Shown: positions 37,829-46,529 of the stretch, one piece after another
Position numbering within the stretch: the first letter of the stretch is position 1
Layout of the letters: the number at the start of each line of letters is the position of its first letter
Assembly (NCBI RefSeq): GCF_002811945.1
Contig: NZ_NPDX01000002.1
Span: forward strand, 186,001-250,000
Direction: 5' to 3'
From: Leptospira harrisiae
GTDB taxonomy: Bacteria > Spirochaetota > Leptospiria > Leptospirales > Leptospiraceae
DNA length: 64,000 nucleotides
Position numbers and translations under genes: made by a program
The notes under the pieces: model-generated
Databases searched by the model: none
Told to the model about the DNA's origin: nothing
The model's input: only the letters and a program-made list of their open reading frames with translations

Positions 37829-38971
37829 TTAGAATTCTAACATCCTTCGTTCGCTGTCGTGAAAGAAACTATATCCTTCTTTTTTCCATGTCTCCCAAAA
37901 TTTTGCAGAACCTTCTCGCATAAAACAAATTCGTTCTTCTGTGGAGATGGGAGTTAATATAAGAAAGTTAGCGCGTTTCCCATTCTCTGTGATGAGTCCG
38001 TGAAGGTTTGGTAGTGATTCCTTTAAACCTTGCTCTAATTCCTCTGTGACGTTACGTAGAACGAACCAGTTGAAGTCTAGATAGAGTTGGTCGGGATCTT
38101 TTCTAGGATTTTGGATCGTATGAGAATGACCAAACCAAATTCCTGTGTTCCAAGGAAACTTTACCATCTCACCCAGTACATGTTGGATCCATGTTTCTGA
38201 TTTATCTTCTGTATCTTTTAAAAGTTGGATGGCAAATACGAGTTCGATTCTTGAAAAGTTTTCATAATCTTTATGATAGAGTTCAATGGATGGTTGGTTT
38301 TGTACACTCATCCCTATGGTAGAAAAGATTTTGATTCCAGGAAATTCCTTTGGTAAAAAGGAAGCAATTCCGAGTGAAGGATACTTTCCTCCATCAGCAG
38401 ACCAATACTTTTCATGTTTCCCTAGTTTTGATTCTAAAAACTCCAATCTAAGCTTTTGTGCTTTTTTCCAATGATCTTTTTCCGCAACAGATTCCCAAAA
38501 TTTACGATTGGTCTTCACTCGTTCGGCAATCACTCCATTATCTGGATCACCAAGTGGGGATGCCGTTGGAGCTTCTTCCTTTGCAAATTTCGCATACCCA
38601 TGAATCCCTTTGATCCCAGACCAAGAGGGAAGGTAAGCTTGTAGTTCTTCTTCCACAAACAATGCCACTGCATCACCTTCTTCTGACCAAATGAAATGAA
38701 TTTGATCTTCTCTGAGTGAACTTTGTGCTTTGGGATCGGTAATTTCTGATTTGGTTAAAACTGGCGCAAGGCCAACATCAAAATCTTCATCTATGCGGGC
38801 ATCAGGTGCATCAATTAAGTTACGCACCCAAAGTGTTTTCATCGGCCACTCAGGGTTGTTATGTGATTGTAAGTATAAGTAAATGGTTCTTCCATCATCT
38901 TCTAAAAAGGCAGTAAAAGAACCGTAAGGATTTGCTTCTTGGTATAAAACTTTAGGGGTGCTTGGATTCAT
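37829..38971 (-). CDS. Suppressor-of-fused (SUFU) domain protein
   Basis: A 380-aa protein with two parts. Residues 1-140 have a strand-rich domain (GSFTAFLEDDGRTIYLYL). Residues about 200-370 resemble the bacterial SUFU family: SIELYHKDYENFSRIELVFA, a Trp-rich middle, GIWFGHSHTIQNP, and LILTPISTEERICFM. The GHxHTI element and the P-I-x-x-E motif near the end are what I rely on. Bacterial SUFU proteins often occur as immunity-like or unknown proteins, and no toxin is seen here. The ATG overlaps the stop of the small upstream gene (TAATG). Confidence 0.68.
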   Translation of the reverse strand: MNPSTPKVLYQEANPYGSFTAFLEDDGRTIYLYLQSHNNPEWPMKTLWVRNLIDAPDARIDEDFDVGLAPVLTKSEITDPKAQSSLREDQIHFIWSEEGDAVALFVEEELQAYLPSWSGIKGIHGYAKFAKEEAPTASPLGDPDNGVIAERVKTNRKFWESVAEKDHWKKAQKLRLEFLESKLGKHEKYWSADGGKYPSLGIASFLPKEFPGIKIFSTIGMSVQNQPSIELYHKDYENFSRIELVFAIQLLKDTEDKSETWIQHVLGEMVKFPWNTGIWFGHSHTIQNPRKDPDQLYLDFNWFVLRNVTEELEQGLKESLPNLHGLITENGKRANFLILTPISTEERICFMREGSAKFWETWKKEGYSFFHDSERRMLEF

Positions 38972-39207
38972 TAAAATTTATGAGGAACAACTCTCTCTTT
39001 GAATTTTGCAAGTAGTTTGGCTATGGTTTCATCCATCCCTTCTTCAAAATAAATATCAGGATAATAACCAGAGGCATTTCTTAGACCGATGAGTTCTGGT
39101 TCGTTCCACTTTCTATAACTTTTGAGTGAGTTCCAGACTTCTTCCGAAGGAGATTGGTTTTCCTTTTTAGCGTCGATGAAAGATTGAATCGTGCGTGTTG
39201 GGGTCAT
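38971..39207 (-). CDS. Small protein coupled to SUFU gene
   Basis: A 78-aa charged protein (starting MTPTRTIQSFIDAKKENQ), no family recognised. It contains a W-x3-LKSYRKWNEPELIGLRN segment that looks helical. The stop overlaps the start of the SUFU-domain gene, so the two are translationally coupled and likely to act together. The reading frame could extend to 39243. Confidence 0.6.
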   Translation of the reverse strand: MTPTRTIQSFIDAKKENQSPSEEVWNSLKSYRKWNEPELIGLRNASGYYPDIYFEEGMDETIAKLLAKFKERVVPHKF

Positions 39208-39355
39208 ACGAGTATAGATTCTTTGGTCTCCAAGGGAAACCAACTAAAATTTTAGACGGTTTTGACAGTCGGTGTCGATTTTCATTGGATTTCTTTGGCA
39301 AGTCGGTGAAAAATTACAGTGACTTACTTTTTTCAGGCAACCCATTTCGAAATCC

Positions 39356-39961
39356 ATGCACTTATTTCAAAGAACTGAATCAGAAAATCTTTTACCTTAC
39401 GACGGAGTTTTGTTGTACATCCCGAATTTTCTCCCCACAGAAGAGGCCAAAGATATATATTTTTCCCTAATGGACGGGATCGTATGGAAACCTGATGAGG
39501 CCATTCTCTATGGAAAACACATTACCACCAAACGGAGTGTGGCTTGGTATGCGGAAAAAGGATTTTCTTATCGGTATTCGGGAACGACCAAAACTGCCTT
39601 ACCTTGGTCACCTGCACTTTTAGAATTAAAAACAAAAGTGGAATTTGCCTCCAAAGAAAAATTCAATTCCTGTCTTTTGAATTTATACCATGATGGAAGT
39701 GAAGGGATGGCTTGGCATAGCGATGATGAAACGTCATTACGTCCCAATTCTACCATTGCGTCCGTAAGTTTGGGAGCAGAACGAATCTTTCGTTTCAAAC
39801 ATAAAAAATCAAATGAGCAGGTGGAATTACATTTAGAAAATGGAAGTTTGCTGTTAATGAAAGATGTCATCCAAAGGCATTGGTTGCATTCCCTTCCTAA
39901 GGCGATGAAGATCAAACGACCAAGAATCAATTTAACATTTCGTCAATTTGGAATTATATGA
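39356..39961 (+). CDS. AlkB-like 2-oxoglutarate/Fe(II) dioxygenase
   Basis: A 201-aa enzyme of the AlkB family, which removes alkyl groups from nucleic acid bases by oxidative demethylation. Iron ligands are H121-x-D123 (WHSDDE) and H178 (HWLHSLPK). The 2-oxoglutarate and base-binding arginines lie in the C-terminal PRINLTFRQF (R190, R196). The N-terminal substrate lid contains VLLYIPNFLP. It is about the size of eukaryotic ALKBH2-type and short bacterial members. It converges on the DUF4269 gene with a 19-base overlap. Confidence 0.92.
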   Translation: MHLFQRTESENLLPYDGVLLYIPNFLPTEEAKDIYFSLMDGIVWKPDEAILYGKHITTKRSVAWYAEKGFSYRYSGTTKTALPWSPALLELKTKVEFASKEKFNSCLLNLYHDGSEGMAWHSDDETSLRPNSTIASVSLGAERIFRFKHKKSNEQVELHLENGSLLLMKDVIQRHWLHSLPKAMKIKRPRINLTFRQFGII

Positions 39962-40542
39962 AATCCTTTTTGAACAAGTAGTTCTCGAAACTGGTCTTCC
40001 GATTTTTCATTCCATTGCAGTAAAGTTTGATAGGGATCTCCTTTTAAATCTAATACTTTGCAAAATGCTGGTTCTGTTTTGATCCCTTGTTTTTTTAAAT
40101 TACGGATTTCTTCTCGGAATGTTGGATCTGCAAATGATAAAAATCGATTTTCCACCATCATATGAATCCACGCATATTGGTCTGTTGGTTCTACTGATTG
40201 CCCAAAGATTTCATAACTAAACTTCTTTGTTTCAAATCGACAAATTAATGTGACGCATAGTGCAATGTTTTTTTCAGAAAAACTATAATTTGGCATGTTA
40301 CGAAACTTAGCATAACAGATCTTTTGTAAATGGGCAGGGTTATTAAATTTCACTAAGATATCGACATCGCTAAAATCTGTATCGATATCCAATGGAATCG
40401 TACCTGCAAGAGTTGGTTTGAAACCATGTAAGGATTTTAGAATTTTCCATTCGTCTAAATCCTTTGCTAAGTCCTGTTGTTTGTGATTCCCCGATTGTAA
40501 AAATTCAATTTGTTGGAACGGGTGGGAAAGCAAGGATTGCAT
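39943..40542 (-). CDS. DUF4269 family nucleotidyltransferase-like protein
   Basis: About 199 aa. The motif LAGTIPLDIDTDFSDVDILV is typical of DUF4269, which has the G-[ST]...D-x-D arrangement of a nucleotidyltransferase. I chose the Met at 40542 (MQSLLSHPFQQIEF) over the longer frame to 40674, because the added 44 residues are the translation of a GC-rich repeat. The family's function is not established. Confidence 0.75.
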   Translation of the reverse strand: MQSLLSHPFQQIEFLQSGNHKQQDLAKDLDEWKILKSLHGFKPTLAGTIPLDIDTDFSDVDILVKFNNPAHLQKICYAKFRNMPNYSFSEKNIALCVTLICRFETKKFSYEIFGQSVEPTDQYAWIHMMVENRFLSFADPTFREEIRNLKKQGIKTEPAFCKVLDLKGDPYQTLLQWNEKSEDQFRELLVQKGFHIIPN

Positions 40543-40550
40543 ATTATGTC

Positions 40551-40632
40551 TCGTGCGCTCGGTCTCGGCCCCCACCCTGAATGGGTGGTGGAGGCGGGCT
40601 TGTGGGGGTTCATTCCCGGCCCAACGCCTACC
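40551..40632 (-). repeat. GC-rich intergenic repeat, copy B
   Basis: On the minus strand it reads GGTAGGCGTTGGGCCGGG and continues AATGAACCCCCAC. It aligns with copy A (29811-29888) over about 33 bases with roughly three quarters identity by eye. Inside, CACCCTGAATGGGTG forms a hairpin. It immediately precedes the DUF4269 start. Confidence 0.5.
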
Positions 40633-40733
40633 ATAAAATCTAACTCTTGTCTCTTGGAAATCGAATCTCGCCAAAAATTCTAAAGAAAACTTCGCAGTTT
40701 CGCCAAAATCTTCAATCGATTCACAAACAAATC

Positions 40734-41786
40734 TTATAACAATCCTGCACTTTCCATTTGATTTACATGGTCTATAAAAGTTTCAGTTAACGGTCGATAG
40801 GTTAAACCTAGATTCGTTTTACTATACTCATTGTTTAAGTGTAGCGGTTGGCCTATGTTATTTTTTGTATATCCCCAAGATAATCCAAAAAATGGTCCAA
40901 TCAAATATACGAGAAACTTAGGTAAAGTTCCGGTGGGAACAGAATATTTGTTCCCAAATTTTTCTTTAATGATTTTTGCGACACCTAACATTGGTATAAC
41001 TTCCGCAGAAGTGATATGTCTTCCTTCGGCTTTTGGAGTAAACCCTGCTAAGATATGTGCCTTTGCAACATCTCTCACATCGACATATCCCATTTTTGTA
41101 TCAGGGACACCAGTGCGAAAAACTCCCTTCAACATATTTTTCATAAACTCTACACTCGTTCCATCCATTCGTTTGGAAACGGAAGGCCCCATTACAAAAG
41201 ATGGATTGATCACAACTAAATCCCAACGAGATTGCCTCTTTTGAATTTCCCAAGCTTCTTTTTCAGCCAAAGTTTTGGAATAAGCATAAGGTTGGTGTGT
41301 AAGATTACTTGTAATATTCCAATGTTCTTCCGTAAACGTTTGGTTTGGAACTTGTAACGAGTCTATATTATCGCCATGAATTGCTGCAACACTGGATGTT
41401 AGGACAACTCGCTTAACAGTAGAAATACGATTGCAAGATTCAAGAACATTTTTGGTTCCTTGTAATGCTGGGTCTATCAATTGTTTTTTTGGATCTTTGA
41501 CCCCAGCCACAAAAAACGGAGACGCTGTATGGATCACAAGTTCGACACCTTCAATTGCCTTATCAAAACTTCCATCTAACATTAGATCTGCTTCAAATAA
41601 ACTAAGTTTATCTTTAAACTTTTCTTTTAAATCTAACAAATGTTGAATTTTGGAATTATCTTTTAAGCTACGAACGGTAGCTCTTACTGTTCTACCATCT
41701 TCTAACAAATATTTGACGATCCAGGACGCAATATATCCCGATCCTCCTGTAACAACAACTGGTGATTCTGGATTGATCGATTTCAT
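40734..41786 (-). CDS. NAD(P)-dependent extended SDR (dihydroflavonol-reductase-like)
   Basis: A 350-aa short-chain dehydrogenase/reductase of the extended class. The cofactor motif is [15 protein letters not shown] near the start, followed by [10 protein letters not shown], a Ser in [10 protein letters not shown], and the catalytic YxxxK in [14 protein letters not shown]. The pattern is that of the dihydroflavonol 4-reductase/3-beta-HSD group. The substrate is unknown; in leptospires a small alcohol, aldehyde or steroid-like compound is possible. It stands alone. Confidence 0.87.
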   Translation of the reverse strand: MKSINPESPVVVTGGSGYIASWIVKYLLEDGRTVRATVRSLKDNSKIQHLLDLKEKFKDKLSLFEADLMLDGSFDKAIEGVELVIHTASPFFVAGVKDPKKQLIDPALQGTKNVLESCNRISTVKRVVLTSSVAAIHGDNIDSLQVPNQTFTEEHWNITSNLTHQPYAYSKTLAEKEAWEIQKRQSRWDLVVINPSFVMGPSVSKRMDGTSVEFMKNMLKGVFRTGVPDTKMGYVDVRDVAKAHILAGFTPKAEGRHITSAEVIPMLGVAKIIKEKFGNKYSVPTGTLPKFLVYLIGPFFGLSWGYTKNNIGQPLHLNNEYSKTNLGLTYRPLTETFIDHVNQMESAGLL

Positions 41787-41873
41787 ATTGAACTTTAGAC
41801 TCTGAGTTTTTTAAAAGATATATATAAATCCTAAATAAACTTTTCCTAACAAAACAATGATTTGTTTGTTTTT

Positions 41874-41998
41874 GCCTGGGCGAGGCCCAAGAGGGCCCGG
41901 GCTTTTTCGGAGTCCGCGTTCGCTCCCGTCTCTGGTTGTGCACTTTGTGCCCACCAGAGACCAAGTCCTGCAAATCCCTCTCGCTTGGCATCCAACCT
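41874..41998. repeat. GC-rich intergenic element with nested hairpins (C)
   Basis: GC-rich block in an AT-rich divergent gap between two genes. It holds GGCCC-AAGA-GGGCC (41884-41897) and TCTCTGGT paired with ACCAGAGA (41929-41936 with 41953-41960). The minus strand has the phrase AGCGAGAGGGATTTGCAGG. It shares style but no clear alignment with copies A and B. The function is unknown. Confidence 0.4.
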
Positions 41999-42055
41999 TT
42001 TATCAAACTAGAAAAGGTTTGCCATCGCCACTTGTTTTTTTGATTTTTGACGGTA

Positions 42056-43087
42056 ATGACGCAAAAATCGAATCCATTTCAACTTCGAAAAATTTCTAAA
42101 ATTGGAATCCTTCTCTTACTCCTGATTTTTTGTTCTCATTGTGTTCTTCGCCCTTCCGGGAATCTAACCAATTACGAATCCTACTTTCCTCACGATAATC
42201 AAACAAATCCCATATCAAAAGGAAAAGTCAGAGCTACGTTTTTGGGTACCTCCTCTATCCTGTTAGATGATGGAGAAACTCAAATTTTAACTGATGGATT
42301 TTTCTCAAGACCATCTATATGGAAAACAGCATTTTCCAAAATTGAATCAGAACCAAAGACTGTATTGTCAGTTATTGAAAGAGCAAAAATCAAACGCCTA
42401 AAGGCAATTTTTGTTTGCCATTCTCATTATGATCATGTTATGGATGCACCATTTGTCGCCAAACAAACGAAGGCGATATTATATGGTTCTTCTTCTACTC
42501 TCAATGTAGGAACGGGCGCTGGGCTTACCATAGATCAAATGCAAAAATTTGAACCTGGAAAACCTATCTCCATTGGAAAGTTTAAAATCACAGTTTTGGA
42601 ATCCAAACATACCCCCGCTTTCCATATCCTTGGAAAAACAAATGCAACGGATCCAAATCATCCGAATATAGATTCTCCCCTCGTACAACCTGTAAAAGTT
42701 ATGGATTTTATCGAAGGTGGGACTTTTGATTTTTTCATCCAACATGGAAAAAATAAAATTTTAATCAAAAGTAGTACAAACTTTGTAGAAGGAGCTTTGG
42801 ATAAACTCAATGCGGATGTTTTGTTTTTAGGAATTGCACAAATTTCTCTACAGCCAATCTCCTTTCAAGATGAGTATTACAAACAAACCGTACAGACTTT
42901 AAAACCCAAATTATTAATTCCGATTCACTGGGATAATTTTTTTAAACCACTTTCGGAACCACTGGAACCCAATCTTCAATTGGGAGATGATTTTGATGCC
43001 AACATGAAATCCATTTTAAAAAGATCGGAAGGACAGAAAATTGAAATCAAGTTATTACAAGGTTTTGAATCCATTGATTTGTTTTAG
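42056..43087 (+). CDS. Metallo-beta-lactamase-fold lipoprotein
   Basis: A 343-aa protein of the UlaG/N-acyl-phosphatidylethanolamine phospholipase D type. It has the metal motif HSHYDH (FVCHSHYDHVMD), a later His in SKHTPAF, and a C-terminal PIHWDNF. The N-terminus is a lipoprotein signal (IGILLLLLIFCSHC, lipobox cysteine at the end). I start at the ATG 42056 rather than the TTG at 42047. The enzyme is probably periplasmic. The repeated IHW motif near the end matches lactonase- or phospholipase-like members. Confidence 0.82.
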   Translation: MTQKSNPFQLRKISKIGILLLLLIFCSHCVLRPSGNLTNYESYFPHDNQTNPISKGKVRATFLGTSSILLDDGETQILTDGFFSRPSIWKTAFSKIESEPKTVLSVIERAKIKRLKAIFVCHSHYDHVMDAPFVAKQTKAILYGSSSTLNVGTGAGLTIDQMQKFEPGKPISIGKFKITVLESKHTPAFHILGKTNATDPNHPNIDSPLVQPVKVMDFIEGGTFDFFIQHGKNKILIKSSTNFVEGALDKLNADVLFLGIAQISLQPISFQDEYYKQTVQTLKPKLLIPIHWDNFFKPLSEPLEPNLQLGDDFDANMKSILKRSEGQKIEIKLLQGFESIDLF

Positions 43088-43160
43088 AGATACTTGAAAT
43101 CTATAGGCATCCTTTACATCGCATTTTTTGTTCTAGAGTTGTATTGGTTTACATTTTTAG

Positions 43161-43184
43161 AATTTTTAACTTAAGTTAAAAATT
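43161..43184. promoter_or_regulatory. 24-base perfect palindrome
   Basis: A complete self-complementary 24-base sequence centred on ACTTAAGT. It lies between the metallo-beta-lactamase gene and the DJ-1-like gene, about 90 bases upstream of the latter. Its length is far above that expected by chance. It could be the operator of a dimeric regulator or a terminator stem. Confidence 0.5.
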
Positions 43185-43217
43185 AGTTAAGGATTCCTGA
43201 ACTCTATTAGATTAGAA

Positions 43218-43245
43218 GTGTCCCTATCATTTTGGAAATGGACAC
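43218..43245 (+). promoter_or_regulatory. Inverted repeat before DJ-1-like gene
   Basis: GTGTCC (43218-43223) and GGACAC (43240-43245) form a 6-base dyad separated by 16 bases, downstream of the 24-base palindrome and 29 bases before the ATG. With the palindrome it makes a small regulatory region. Confidence 0.35.
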
Positions 43246-43274
43246 ATTCAATCTAAATTACGCGAGCCATCACC

Positions 43275-44189
43275 ATGTCGAATTCAACTTGGAACCAAAA
43301 TCATTTTGTTCTTTCCCCTTGCCAAATTTTAAAACGATACCAACCCGGCCGTTCAAAATTTTTTAGAATGATCACGCTGTTAATGGCTGTGATCATTTCA
43401 ATCGTATTTTACCAATCATCCATCTTTGCAAACTCAGAACCGAAACCAAAAGTTTTAATCGTTATGAGTGCTGCCGATATAATTTTGTTAGATGAAAATC
43501 AAAACCATCCTACGGGAGTTTTTTTAAACGAACTTTTCCATCCTGCCATTCGTCTGTATCAATCAGGTTTTGCATTAGAGTTTGCCACTCCCAATGGCAA
43601 AAAAGTCACACTGGATCCAGAAAGTTTAAAAGATAAATATTGGAATTCGAAAGAAGAAAAAGAAGAAGCCATTCGTTTTTTATCTTCACTCCCTTCGTTT
43701 CAAAAACCAATCTCACTCGAATTGGCCATTAAAAATAATCAAAGTTATATGGGTTTACTCATTCCTGGTGGACAAGGGCTGATGACTGACTTGTTGTATG
43801 ATCCAAATCTTACTATTTTACTTTTAAAATTTCAAGAACAACAAAAAACAATCGGTTTGGTTTGCCATGCACCGGCTTTGTTACTCACACTTCCTTCCCG
43901 TTTTAAGGGAGAAGGATTTTTGTTCCAGGGTTATCGTGTGAACTCTGTTACTAAAATAGAAGAATGGTTTATCGAAACCTTCGTGATGAATGGAAAACCT
44001 AAAGTTCGAAAAATTTCTGAGCTACTAAGGGAACGTGGAATGTTGTATGAATCTTCTATTTTTCCAGCCAGTGGATTTGCCATAAGAGATAGAAACTTAG
44101 TCACTTCACAAAATCCATTTTCTGGAGAAGAGTTCACCAAACTATATTTAGATGCACTTAAGGATTCTCTAAAAAAAACCTCTTTTTGA
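43275..44189 (+). CDS. DJ-1/PfpI family protein, exported
   Basis: A 304-aa protein with a hydrophobic segment (about 33-52, ITLLMAVIISIVFYQSSIFA). The DJ-1/PfpI domain follows (PKVLIVMSAADIIL to the end), with the nucleophile elbow IGLVCHAPALLL (catalytic Cys) and GLLIPGGQGLMTDL. It resembles Hsp31/glyoxalase III-type members. The membrane segment suggests periplasmic location. It is preceded by two dyad repeats and overlaps the end of the convergent Crp-like gene by 32 bases. Confidence 0.82.
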   Translation: MSNSTWNQNHFVLSPCQILKRYQPGRSKFFRMITLLMAVIISIVFYQSSIFANSEPKPKVLIVMSAADIILLDENQNHPTGVFLNELFHPAIRLYQSGFALEFATPNGKKVTLDPESLKDKYWNSKEEKEEAIRFLSSLPSFQKPISLELAIKNNQSYMGLLIPGGQGLMTDLLYDPNLTILLLKFQEQQKTIGLVCHAPALLLTLPSRFKGEGFLFQGYRVNSVTKIEEWFIETFVMNGKPKVRKISELLRERGMLYESSIFPASGFAIRDRNLVTSQNPFSGEEFTKLYLDALKDSLKKTSF

Positions 44190-44724
44190 TTCGACTGAGT
44201 GCCACGTTTGTGATTCCTAAATAGGCAGCTTGGTCTATTTGGGAAATACGATTTAAAACATCGGAATATTCCTGAATGAACTTTTTATATCTTTTTTCCG
44301 GTTCCAGGAGTAAAAAATCTGCGACCCGTTCTTCTTTTTTTAAATACAAATGGGAAAGAAATTGAATGAGAAAATTTTGATATCCATTTTCTTTTTCCAT
44401 TTTTGATTTGAATTCGTTTGCCATTAATACAATCACTTGACTTGGTTCTATTGCAATGATAGAATAAGGAATGGGTTGGTTTTCAAAGATACTTGGTATA
44501 CTTCCCAAAAGTCCATCCTCAAAAATAAAGGATTTGATCCATTCCTTTTTCCCATGTTTATAAATGAGTTTAAACCCGCCTGAAACAACCAAACCAACGC
44601 TATATGAAAGAATTCCCTTTTTGGCAAAAACTTCTTTTTTCTTAAGTTTGATTGGTTTGCCGTGAGTCATAAAAAACTCACGGATTTCTGCGGAACCAAA
44701 TACTTTGGGTAACAAAACTTTCAT
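44158..44724 (-). CDS. Crp/Fnr-family transcriptional regulator
   Basis: A 188-aa protein with an N-terminal cyclic-nucleotide-binding-type beta barrel (residues about 5-115; GLVVSGGFKLIYKHGKKEW) and a C-terminal winged helix-turn-helix (about 130-188) containing ISQIDQAAYLGITNVALSRI. No cluster cysteines like those of FNR are seen, and the ligand is unknown. It is divergent from trxA, with a strong dyad (44799-44820) between the two starts. That dyad makes trxA and the regulator's own gene natural candidates for control. Confidence 0.87.
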   Translation of the reverse strand: MKVLLPKVFGSAEIREFFMTHGKPIKLKKKEVFAKKGILSYSVGLVVSGGFKLIYKHGKKEWIKSFIFEDGLLGSIPSIFENQPIPYSIIAIEPSQVIVLMANEFKSKMEKENGYQNFLIQFLSHLYLKKEERVADFLLLEPEKRYKKFIQEYSDVLNRISQIDQAAYLGITNVALSRIKKRFFLENP

Positions 44725-44798
44725 TTGATATGAGTTTTAAGATTATAGAATTTAAGAGCCTGTCTACCGATTCTTTTCGGTGGTTCTTTGAAATTTTC

Positions 44799-44820
44799 CA
44801 TATACCCAGCAGGGTATATG
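44799..44820. promoter_or_regulatory. Operator-like dyad between regulator gene and trxA
   Basis: Arms CATATACCC (44799-44807) and GGGTATATG (44812-44820) are perfect over 9 bases with a 4-base spacer. It lies 26 bases before the trxA ATG, close to where a -10 element would be, and 75 bases from the Crp-like start. The ATACCC/GGGTAT half-sites also recall operators of CsoR/CstR-type repressors. Confidence 0.55.
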
Positions 44821-44845
44821 TGTCTAATCTATAGGAGTTAATTTT

Positions 44846-45160
44846 ATGTCGGAAAAATTACCTAAAAGTTTTGAAGAGTTGATACAAACGCATGAGAAAC
44901 CGATACTTGTGGATTTTTGGGCTCCTTGGTGCGGTCCTTGTCAGATGGTGGCTCCGGAACTAGAAAAATTGGCAAAAGACTGGAAGGGGAAAGTTTCGGT
45001 AATCAAAGTCAACACTGACGAAAAACAAGAGATTGCGGGAAGATATGGCATCACAGGAATCCCTACAATGATTTTGTTCAAAAATGGAAAAGAGATTCAT
45101 CGTATTTCGGGTGCTATGCGAAGTGAAGAAATCAAAAAAGTATTTGGCGGAATGATTTAA
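44846..45160 (+). CDS. trxA: Thioredoxin
   Basis: A 104-aa thioredoxin with the active site WAPWCGPCQMVAPE, the conserved cis-Pro in GIPTMILFKNG, and the typical VNTDE and YGITGIPT segments. It reduces protein disulfides in the cytoplasm with thioredoxin reductase, which is not encoded here. TAGGAG lies upstream of the ATG. An operator-like dyad lies 26 bases upstream, so it may be under the control of the neighbouring Crp-like regulator. Confidence 0.97.
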   Translation: MSEKLPKSFEELIQTHEKPILVDFWAPWCGPCQMVAPELEKLAKDWKGKVSVIKVNTDEKQEIAGRYGITGIPTMILFKNGKEIHRISGAMRSEEIKKVFGGMI

Positions 45161-45230
45161 GATCGGTCAATTTTTTGCTTGTATCTAGCGAAAGTGTATT
45201 GGATTCTTTGTTTCTGCCGAGGTACAACCT

Positions 45231-46523
45231 TTGAAAAAAATAATCCTAACACTTTTGGCTTTCCTTGTCCTATTTTGTAAGAATAGTCCTATTGAAAATT
45301 CCATTGTCATTGAACGAATTCAAGCTGCATCATCAGCTGATGGCACAAGTCCTATCAATGTATTCATTTCCGGCAAATACTGGAAACCCGAATCGAGTTT
45401 AGATGGAATTACGATTTTTTTCTCAAATGGAGCCAAATGGAACCAGGCAGGTAAAACAGATGGACGCTCATTTTTTAATGAAATCTTAATCGAATGCAAA
45501 GATAAAAAAGGCTTTGTTGCTTTTTATAAGGACGGTAGTTATGCGACAAATTTTGACTGCTCAAAAGAAACTCCCCAAAAAATCCGATCCAATGGAGTAC
45601 GTGTAATTTATTTATTACCTGAATCTGGGAATGGAATCCAAACAGTTTCATTTTTCCAAAATGGAAAAAAGTTGGATGTAGTGTATCCTGAACCAATCAC
45701 AGGAGAAGTAACAGCAAGTAGCACACTTCCAAGTTATCCCGCCTACGGCATGTTCGATGGTAGTATCGATTTTGCCTGGGTAGAGGGAGCTCCCACGGAT
45801 GGAGTAGGTGAATCTTTTGAAATTGAATTAGAAGATGAAATCGATTTATCTGGAATTGAGATTTTTAATGGTTACCAAAGATTGGATGCATTATTTTTTA
45901 AAAATGGATCAGTGACAGAGTTACTCATATCAAATGATTCGGATTCTTTTACAATCAAAGTAGCGGACAAACAAGGTGGACAGAGAATTTTTTTTCCAAA
46001 AACTCTCTCGGGTAAAAAGTTTAAGTTTGAAATTCAAAAGGTTCGCCCAGGAAAAACCTGGAAAGACACAGTCATTGCAGAAATAATTTTACTCGGTGAA
46101 AAGGGAAAACGTTTTACCGTAGTCGATAAAAATGCAGATGAATTCAAAAAGTCTGTTCTTTCAAAAACAAAAAATACAATTCTTTCAGGTTTCGTAAACA
46201 AAGCAGTTTTTGGGGATGTATCGGAAGGTCGATTGGATTACGTATTTCGTTCCAACGGTTCTTTTGTAATTTGGAAAGATGATGTATCCGAAAAACGAGT
46301 ATTAGACGGAAATTGGGTATTACTTGATGCGAATGCTTCGGAAGCTAAAATCAAAATATTTGGAAGGGATCATAAGGTTGTGACACAAAGTTTGGATACG
46401 AATAGCCCTTATGCAGAAACCACGGAAGAAAAATCGACAGTTATCTTTGGTGATACACTCATTGTTAAAAAGTCTGCTAATGGATTGCAGATGATTGGCA
46501 AAAAAGTCCAAATCAAAAACTAA
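45231..46523 (+). CDS. Lipoprotein with discoidin-like glycan-binding domain
   Basis: A 430-aa protein. It starts with TTG and GAGG upstream. The signal MKKIILTLLAFLVLFCKN gives a lipobox cysteine at 16. The middle region (about 160-290) has ASSTLPSYPAYGMFDGS, DFAWVEGAPTDGVGESFEIE, and IEIFNGYQR, which match the F5/8-type-C-like glycan-binding domain of bacterial NADase-type proteins. The last quarter is strand-rich and unassigned. It probably sits in the outer or inner membrane and binds a carbohydrate; the ligand is unknown. Confidence 0.7.
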   Translation: MKKIILTLLAFLVLFCKNSPIENSIVIERIQAASSADGTSPINVFISGKYWKPESSLDGITIFFSNGAKWNQAGKTDGRSFFNEILIECKDKKGFVAFYKDGSYATNFDCSKETPQKIRSNGVRVIYLLPESGNGIQTVSFFQNGKKLDVVYPEPITGEVTASSTLPSYPAYGMFDGSIDFAWVEGAPTDGVGESFEIELEDEIDLSGIEIFNGYQRLDALFFKNGSVTELLISNDSDSFTIKVADKQGGQRIFFPKTLSGKKFKFEIQKVRPGKTWKDTVIAEIILLGEKGKRFTVVDKNADEFKKSVLSKTKNTILSGFVNKAVFGDVSEGRLDYVFRSNGSFVIWKDDVSEKRVLDGNWVLLDANASEAKIKIFGRDHKVVTQSLDTNSPYAETTEEKSTVIFGDTLIVKKSANGLQMIGKKVQIKN

Positions 46524-46529
46524 ATTCTT

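Noticed and set aside
40543..40674. Longer N-terminus for the DUF4269 protein
   Set aside because: The extra 44 residues (Arg/Pro/His-rich) are repeat-derived and unlike the family.
41431..41646. Plus-strand frame opposite the SDR gene
   Set aside because: It lies wholly antisense to an intact SDR with clear motifs and has no family features.
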